From: Chlamydiia bacterium | Lineage (GTDB): Bacteria > Chlamydiota > Chlamydiia > Chlamydiales > FEN-1388 | Assembly (NCBI GenBank): GCA_003170575.1 | Contig: PMZB01000314.1 | Coordinates: forward strand, 4,990 to 15,926 | Direction of reading: 5' to 3' | DNA: 10,937 bases | Shown: piece by piece, positions 5,758-10,937 of the stretch | Position numbering within the stretch: position 1 is the first letter of the stretch | Layout of the letters: every line of letters begins with the position of its first letter | Notes under the pieces: generated by a model | The model's input: the letters and a program-made list of their open reading frames with translations, nothing else | Databases searched by the model: none | Told to the model about the DNA's origin: nothing | Position numbers and translations under genes: made by a program

Positions 5758-7380
5758 CTACTTGAGTTTTTCAATAGCCTCCTCTATCCGTACTATCCTT
5801 TCTTTTTCTTCTTCAATAAGATCAGTATACTGGATAGCCAGAGAAAAGTCACACTGAGACCCACTTGTCTGCTTACGCCATGTGTCAATATGCCGCTTGC
5901 ACTCTGCTCGTAAATGCTCAAGAGCCAGAAGTACTTCTTGAGATATCTCTTTTGAAGCTTGTTGTATCCCTAGATCTAAAATCTCGCCTCTCAGGCGGGC
6001 AAGCTCTTTTTCTGCTTCCCACTTTTCCTCCCGGGGAAGACGTAATTCCTGCATCTCAGAAGATAAATTTTGCAGCGCTTCTTCTTTGCCCTCAAAAGTC
6101 TTATCCTCAAGTGCATTTTTAAGCCGTTCTATAAACGACTGGTATTTAATCGCTCGGTCCTTCTCTTCTTTCTTTCCAAGGTTCTTGCTTTCCTGAGCAG
6201 CTTGCTCGTATACCCCTTTTTCTGCCTCCTGCAGCATCTCTCGAAGTAACCTTACATCTTGGTGGGCAAGAGGAACATCGCGCATTTTTAACGACAAATC
6301 ATGCAGCGCTTTTTTCGCATCAAAGGAGGAGATTTTTTTCTCCTCAACATCTTTTTCTACCTTCTTAATCTCCTCAAAAAGCTCGTCTCGACTCTTTCTA
6401 AAAAGCTCTTTTTTCTCATGTTCAGCTTTCTTTTGCTCTTTCAGGATATTTTTAATGGCCTCCCAACACTCGCTTAAGTGCTCTCGTGTTTTCGAAAACG
6501 CATCTGTGCTCAGGGTGAGGATTTTTGCAATTTCCTGAAGCTGTTTTATCTCTTCGCGCACTTCAAACAGAGCATGTGACCTCATCTCATTACATGGAGT
6601 TGACCGAATAAACTCTTCCACATCTTCCAAAAAAAGGGCGCTCACTTCACTTATAGCCTGTTTTCTTTTGGGAAATACTGCGTCGCCAAGTTTGCTTAAC
6701 CGCTCCAGGAGCTTATGTCGGGACTTATATCGCATCTCAGTTTTCAAAAGCTCTTTTCGTAAACTTGCAATTCGCGAAGCAAAGGAGTTTAAATATTGAA
6801 GCTCATGATGAAGGTGCTCATATCGCTCAAGATGCCTCTTGATTGCTTCACAGGCAGCTAATTCAGGTAGGGATGGAAGGTGATTCCCTTTTTCTTCAAA
6901 AAGCGGGAGCTCCGCCTCCACCGCTCCAATAGCCTGCTCAATCTGCTCAGAAAGAAACGAGCTTTGCTCCTCAAACCATTCCCTAAAAAGCCTTGCTTCA
7001 TGACAAATGTCAGTATATTGAGCCCACAAGCGCACACGCATGGATGGATGCATATCTTGGGTAAAAAGGTCGGCGCAAAGTTTCCTTGCGTCCCAAAACT
7101 CACGAAAATGATGGCCTCCACCAATCTCTAGAGCATGCTGCATAAAGACAAGCAAGTGTTCCAGCTTCTCTTCGACTGTGCCCAGAGAGGCAAGTTTTTG
7201 CAAAAACTCCTCTGGTAACACACTCTCCTTTTTGGGCAGATGCTGCTCCCCCTTTCTTCTGGGCCGAACTTCTGCCTTTTCACCAAAAGAGGCCGGATCT
7301 TGCACAATCTGCTCCGAAGGAGGGCCTTGCAGCTCTTTTTTTTCTTCAAAGGAATCTTGTTCTTTTTGCTCAATTTCCAT
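5758..7380 (-). CDS. Charged coiled-coil protein, probable CT768 counterpart
   Basis: 540 residues, very rich in Glu and Lys, with no signal peptide or membrane segment. Residues 1-55 are polar and probably disordered (KKELQGPPSEQ, RPRRKGEQ). Residues about 57-140 form a more globular, Trp- and His-containing part (MQHALEIGGGHHFREFWDAR, MRVRLWAQYTDICHEARLF). From about 140 onward the chain is long alpha-helix with heptad-like patterning, including Lys/Glu-dense stretches around 320-360 and 450-480. No catalytic motif is seen. Its position upstream of rsfS-fabF-NUDIX, its length and its composition match the conserved chlamydial hypothetical CT768, by synteny recalled from memory rather than by alignment. 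The ATG at 7380 has AAAAGGA about 11 bases upstream, a long spacer, so initiation may be inefficient. Function is unknown; a scaffold or structural role is a guess from composition. Confidence 0.88.
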   Translation of the reverse strand: MEIEQKEQDSFEEKKELQGPPSEQIVQDPASFGEKAEVRPRRKGEQHLPKKESVLPEEFLQKLASLGTVEEKLEHLLVFMQHALEIGGGHHFREFWDARKLCADLFTQDMHPSMRVRLWAQYTDICHEARLFREWFEEQSSFLSEQIEQAIGAVEAELPLFEEKGNHLPSLPELAACEAIKRHLERYEHLHHELQYLNSFASRIASLRKELLKTEMRYKSRHKLLERLSKLGDAVFPKRKQAISEVSALFLEDVEEFIRSTPCNEMRSHALFEVREEIKQLQEIAKILTLSTDAFSKTREHLSECWEAIKNILKEQKKAEHEKKELFRKSRDELFEEIKKVEKDVEEKKISSFDAKKALHDLSLKMRDVPLAHQDVRLLREMLQEAEKGVYEQAAQESKNLGKKEEKDRAIKYQSFIERLKNALEDKTFEGKEEALQNLSSEMQELRLPREEKWEAEKELARLRGEILDLGIQQASKEISQEVLLALEHLRAECKRHIDTWRKQTSGSQCDFSLAIQYTDLIEEEKERIVRIEEAIEKLK

Positions 7381-7640
7381 ATCTGCAGCATTCCTTTTCT
7401 TGAAAATGAGTTTAGAGAGTATGGTGGATTGGCTTAAAAAACAAGAAGAGAAAATCAGATTGCACTAGCGAAAAATAACCTATACGATTCGATCTGGCTG
7501 CTCGAATATTGATCTGTTGACGATCATTCCTCGTTCGTAAAAAAGCCACGAACGAAGGTCACGATCGTCAACATCTCAACGGTCTTAGCTCTCGAATCGT
7601 TTAACTTATTATTTTCCAGTCCCTTACTATGGAGTCGTCT
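7381..7640. other. 260-bp non-coding region with a complex palindrome
   Basis: This separates the 1089-aa gene from the CT768-like gene, both on the minus strand. It is dominated by the nested inverted repeats at 7484-7600. On the minus strand a T-run (TTATTTTT, complement of 7471-7478) follows the palindrome, so part of it may stop transcription from the 1089-aa gene. Between about 7400 and 7450 the DNA is AT-rich and could carry the promoter of the CT768-like gene, but no clear -35/-10 pair stands out. Confidence 0.65.
7484..7600. repeat. 117-bp nested inverted-repeat element, MITE-like
   Basis: Three nested perfect inverted repeats: ACGATTCGA (7484-7492) with TCGAATCGT (7592-7600); TGTTGACGATC (7515-7525) with GATCGTCAACA (7563-7573); and TCGTTCGT (7531-7538) with ACGAACGA (7548-7555). 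The inner stem extends by CC/GG across one bulged A, around the loop AAAAAAGCC. The outer pair is bordered by TAACCTAT (7476-7483) and TAACTTAT (7602-7609), seven of eight bases identical, as a decayed target duplication would be. There is no coding capacity. It could be a miniature transposable element, a cruciform protein-binding site, or a long terminator/RNA structure. The structure is seen; the origin is inference. Confidence 0.6.
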
Positions 7641-10600
7641 TTACATACCCAGAGAAGTTCTTAGGGAACTCCCTTCCGGGTAATGAGCAGAATTTTCGCG
7701 AAAGTAATTATTGAGCTTTTCTTTGTTCGCTGGATTTTCCAAACTCTTAGTAAGAACTCCTTTCAGCACATCACTTACAGCCTTTCTAAAACCTTTTTCA
7801 CCATCCGTGAAAACAGTCTTACCAGAGGCAAGCTCATAAAGCCAAAATTGTTCTTCAATTGGCAAACTTGGTATATGGCGGCTTATAATTTCTTCTTTGT
7901 TTGCTGCAAAACGAGCTTTATTTTCTGGAGCCCCTTGAGTCCCCTTAACGCCCTTCTCGCTTACACTAAGTCCTCTGACCAAAGAATAAGGCCATCCTTC
8001 TGTTTTAAGCATGGTAAAGTTGCTCGCCAATCGAGCAAAATTATCTGCCGCAGAGCCCGGCGTAAACTTCTCATCTAACCAATCCGGCCTGGCAGGTATC
8101 TCTCCTGTGGGAGCCTTTGGTAACTCTACTGCAGGTTTTGCTGCGGGTTGAGGAGCAGGGGGAAGTTCTTCTTTCGGCTTTTCTTGTGGTTTCTCCACAA
8201 CAACTGGCTCTGGTCGGGAAGCAACTTTTTCCAATGATACACCACTCTCCAGCAGAGTTAAAAATTCAGCAAAAGGCATTGGGTCCGGTTGAGACTTCCA
8301 CCCCGTTTTGTCCGAAGATCGACTAAAAAGCTGAAAACCTTGGGCTAAAGAAACTTTTTTGAATGTAGGCTCATGCTCTTTTTGCACCCGGACAATGATA
8401 TATGGCCCATCCGACTCTTTGTAAACCCCAAACAACTTTTCACCTTCCTTCAACTTGCTTTCAACTTTCTGCAACTGTTTTAATAAAGTTTGTTGAGAGT
8501 CTGCTTTTACAACAAATTGGGCTAGTTTCTCTGAAGCTTCCTGAGCTTCCTTGCTTATTTCTTCTTTTCTCTTCGCCGCGATCGCTGTTGCTGCCGCCTT
8601 GACTCCATCCGGATCGTGAGCGTATATTTGGCGTTTTTCTTTTTCGATAGTGCTTCCTAAATATTCGCTAAATTCTAGGAATAAGCCTTCCTCCCCTATA
8701 TTAAATAAATCCTCCCCAGACGGCATCAATTCTATCTCAGTCTGAGTCACAGCCCCTTCCTTACCAAGCAACCAGAAATATTTCTCATTTTCTTGATTGA
8801 AAACCAGAGCCCCAAACAAACACTCCATGTTTTTCGATGAAGTTTCTAGATCTTTTATTTTTACTTGAAGCCCTTGATCATCCTTAACCTCTGTGAAAAA
8901 GCTTTTGCCATAGCCATCAGAAGGGCGAGCGTTCTGCAACTGTTGCTTTATCATTTCTGCTTCAACTTCTGGCAAACTCGTTGTTTTATCACGAGCTTTG
9001 AGCAATGCCACAGGGTTATCGTATGTAGCATTACCAGCACGAATTTTTAATTTTTTCCCATCTAAAGCTAGTTCTAGAGTAATGTCTCCCGTTCCAGGTT
9101 GTCTTATGCAATAATCCCATTTTCTGATTTCTGTCGCAGCGAAAGGCTGCATGAGCTTGCCTACAATCCCTTTAAGCACTGAAGAGGGCTGCTCAGAAGG
9201 TCTCTCTAAAACTTGTTGTTTAGCAATATACCAAGGAGCTTTACTCTTATCTAACTCCCGCAATGCATCAACTCTTTCTTGATCATCCTTATAAGGGCGA
9301 TAAAGCTTCCTTTGGTTCTCAATCTCATCCATAAACGTTCGACGGGCATCGCAAATAGTAGTTAGTTCTTGGGGAGAAATACGGGTGTTTTTGTTCAACT
9401 TAAGTCCCTCAGTAAATAATGTCTCCATGGTTGAATACGTTCTTTTATCGAAAATATATTGACCCTCTCCACTAATCGTAACTTCCTTCGCTTGGGTTTT
9501 GTTATTTTGTCTATATACGACGTCAAACTTTTCCTTCGTAATTTCACAAATAGTGAAGGCGCCTTCTGCCAGTTCTTTTAACTCCGCTATCTTTACACCG
9601 AATTCCCCTTCAGAGTCTAGTTTTGGGACAAATGTGTATACGTCCTTCACCGCTTTCTCACGCTTTGCCCCTTCAGTCGTTTGAGCCGCATCAAATTCCT
9701 TTTGAGTAAGGATAAGATTTTCAGGTTTCGTTGAGAGCTGCTCTGCAACACTTTGTTTCAGTGTTGCGGCATTAAAGTTAGGCCAAAGTTGTATTGATTT
9801 TCCTCCTACCTGTAGAGTAATCCCCCCAGATTCCTGAGAATATTTGATTGGATACGCATGAAATCGTTGGGGTAAAGTCTGTAAGAAGAGGTAGAATCCT
9901 TCTTGAAGATCTTCCTTTAACTCACAAGTCCACTTATTTTCCGGCGCATAACCACCAAAATGGCTTATAAAGCCCAATTTATTTACCTGGGTTGTTTCTT
10001 CCTCATGTAACCGTGTAACTTGGCTGTATACATCGTTAATTGATTTCCAATTCTTCTTTTCTAGATCTTTCCACTGCATCGTTTCTCCATCGATTGTTAC
10101 AGTCTGTTTGTCAATGTCGATTGGAGCCCTTTTGCCTCCGACACAAAGAAAATAGGCAGTTTTTTTCTCCCTAATCCACCCACCTTTTTCATCTTTCTCT
10201 ACGTGATATGGTTGAACCGCAAGGGAATATCTCTTAACAAGCTTATTTGTTGTCTCAATTTTATCCTGTGAAACAATCATTGTTTCAAGGTATTGAGTTG
10301 GAGACATCGTTTCAGGTTTTTGAATTGGAGGAGGCACACTTATAACCGGCGCTCGAGCTTTTTCGAAAGCAGCTTCAATACGTTCGAAAACAGGGTCAAT
10401 ACCTTCTGGAGCCTTTCCTGGGCGAATGATTGTGATATCCTTTTCAGTGAACGTATATTTGACATTCTGCTCATTGAATAATTTTGAAAGTTTTGCGAAA
10501 CATGTTGTTTGTACTTCTTTGGCAACAGAACTAGGGTTGGCGATAGGTTCCTTCAGCTCTACCCAGTTGTTTTGATAAAAAAATCTGGCCCAGATATTTT

Positions 10601-10910
10601 CCATGAACCATTTCTTAATAAAATTAGCGCTTATATCTATAACGCACACCCTATTGACTTGGGTCACAGCTTGAGATATAGCAACGGAAGAGCGAACACA
10701 TTGCTTTGTTTGTTTAGCATCTAAATCTCCCTTAGATGTGAGCTCACTTATAGCCTGATGAACAGCTTTGATTCGTGCTTCTAATTCGTTAAGGTCTGTC
10801 GTATCGTGAATCTCTCCAGCCTTTGTTTTCCATTTGTTAACAGATTGGTTCAAAAGATCTGTTTGTTGCTGCAATGTGCTAAATACATCACCCGCAGTTG
10901 CCATGCCCAT
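7641..10910 (-). CDS. Large modular protein of unknown function, effector candidate
   Basis: 1089 residues; family not recognised. The start is ATG 10910, with AGGAGG seven bases upstream; the ATG two codons later is too far from that site. There is no signal peptide or clear transmembrane helix. Residues 1-100 are helical and Gln/Thr-rich. Residues about 110-890 contain repeated beta-rich units of 60-80 residues separated by helical linkers: roughly 215-294, 330-392, 437-503, 590-640, 680-753 and 808-889. Units at 437 and 680 both open with VKI-x-(E/D)L. Unit 437-503 reads GAF-x-I-x-E ... KEVTI ... QYIFDKRTYSTMETLF, a spacing reminiscent of an SH2 fold, but Cys stands where the phosphotyrosine-binding Arg would be. 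Residues 766-800 are an Ala/Lys/Glu helix, and 899-941 are a Pro-rich hinge with PxxP motifs. Residues 942-1089 form a compact C-terminal domain with aromatics (QFWLYELASG). Inference: a secreted, multi-domain host-interaction protein. Its downstream neighbour is the conserved CT768-like gene, 260 bases away. Confidence 0.85.
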   Translation of the reverse strand: MGMATAGDVFSTLQQQTDLLNQSVNKWKTKAGEIHDTTDLNELEARIKAVHQAISELTSKGDLDAKQTKQCVRSSVAISQAVTQVNRVCVIDISANFIKKWFMENIWARFFYQNNWVELKEPIANPSSVAKEVQTTCFAKLSKLFNEQNVKYTFTEKDITIIRPGKAPEGIDPVFERIEAAFEKARAPVISVPPPIQKPETMSPTQYLETMIVSQDKIETTNKLVKRYSLAVQPYHVEKDEKGGWIREKKTAYFLCVGGKRAPIDIDKQTVTIDGETMQWKDLEKKNWKSINDVYSQVTRLHEEETTQVNKLGFISHFGGYAPENKWTCELKEDLQEGFYLFLQTLPQRFHAYPIKYSQESGGITLQVGGKSIQLWPNFNAATLKQSVAEQLSTKPENLILTQKEFDAAQTTEGAKREKAVKDVYTFVPKLDSEGEFGVKIAELKELAEGAFTICEITKEKFDVVYRQNNKTQAKEVTISGEGQYIFDKRTYSTMETLFTEGLKLNKNTRISPQELTTICDARRTFMDEIENQRKLYRPYKDDQERVDALRELDKSKAPWYIAKQQVLERPSEQPSSVLKGIVGKLMQPFAATEIRKWDYCIRQPGTGDITLELALDGKKLKIRAGNATYDNPVALLKARDKTTSLPEVEAEMIKQQLQNARPSDGYGKSFFTEVKDDQGLQVKIKDLETSSKNMECLFGALVFNQENEKYFWLLGKEGAVTQTEIELMPSGEDLFNIGEEGLFLEFSEYLGSTIEKEKRQIYAHDPDGVKAAATAIAAKRKEEISKEAQEASEKLAQFVVKADSQQTLLKQLQKVESKLKEGEKLFGVYKESDGPYIIVRVQKEHEPTFKKVSLAQGFQLFSRSSDKTGWKSQPDPMPFAEFLTLLESGVSLEKVASRPEPVVVEKPQEKPKEELPPAPQPAAKPAVELPKAPTGEIPARPDWLDEKFTPGSAADNFARLASNFTMLKTEGWPYSLVRGLSVSEKGVKGTQGAPENKARFAANKEEIISRHIPSLPIEEQFWLYELASGKTVFTDGEKGFRKAVSDVLKGVLTKSLENPANKEKLNNYFRENSAHYPEGSSLRTSLGM

Positions 10911-10917
10911 ATAAGTA

Positions 10918-10923
10918 CCTCCT
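10918..10923 (-). promoter_or_regulatory. Strong Shine-Dalgarno of the 1089-aa gene
   Basis: The minus strand reads AGGAGG (within GAGGAGGT), a near-perfect complement of the 16S rRNA 3' end, seven bases before the ATG at 10910. It decides between the two nearby Met codons in favour of the first. Only about 14 more bases are available upstream, so no promoter can be judged. Confidence 0.8.
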
Positions 10924-10937
10924 CGCTACATAAGTTC

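Noticed and set aside
7683..8078. 131-codon plus-strand open frame inside the 1089-aa gene
   Set aside because: It is antisense to a well-supported gene, with no ribosome site and Phe/Ser/Lys-rich composition typical of a reverse-frame shadow.
1..10937. CRISPR array, tRNA/rRNA genes, transposase, integrase or phage genes
   Set aside because: No regularly spaced repeats, no cloverleaf with T-arm consensus, and no recombinase motif were seen on either strand.

Overview
The window is most likely chromosomal DNA of a member of the Chlamydiae, probably one of the environmental (amoeba- or arthropod-associated) lineages. The main clue is a minus-strand block in the order coiled-coil protein, rsfS, fabF, NUDIX hydrolase. 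This matches, from memory, the Chlamydia trachomatis order CT768-CT769(ybeB)-CT770(fabF)-CT771. Two further genes, a HAD-IB phosphatase and nadD, sit inside the block here. The plant-plastid-like signature of the FabF also fits. Family or species cannot be fixed from sequence reading alone.

Layout: (1) Positions 1-2117, plus strand, hold two tightly spaced genes. The first is the 3' part of a helical, coiled-coil-type protein whose 5' end lies outside the window. The second is a 378-aa protein with a central hydrophobic Gly/Ala-rich region and a very basic C-terminus containing a near-textbook bipartite nuclear localisation pattern. Both look like lineage-specific, possibly secreted, host-interaction proteins. 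(2) Positions 2124-5438, minus strand, hold an operon read HAD-IB phosphatase > nadD > rsfS > fabF > NUDIX, with start/stop overlaps or gaps of a few bases. It covers lipid or phosphate metabolism, NAD synthesis, ribosome silencing, fatty-acid elongation and nucleotide clean-up. (3) Positions 5439-5757 are non-coding and contain two strong inverted repeats. One of them encloses the Shine-Dalgarno and start codon of the HAD gene. (4) Positions 5758-7380, minus strand, encode a 540-aa charged, helical protein that is the probable CT768 counterpart. (5) Positions 7381-7640 are non-coding and contain a 117-bp nested inverted-repeat element with near-direct flanking repeats. (6) Positions 7641-10910, minus strand, encode a 1089-aa unrecognised protein with several beta-rich modules separated by helical linkers, a proline-rich hinge and a conserved-looking C-terminal domain. 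It is another effector candidate.

How they fit together: a housekeeping block conserved in the phylum is bracketed by three large or unusual lineage-specific genes. The main unusual signals are the NLS-bearing 378-aa protein, the start-codon hairpin, the MITE-like palindrome and the modular 1089-aa protein. No tRNA, rRNA, CRISPR array, transposase or integrase was seen.
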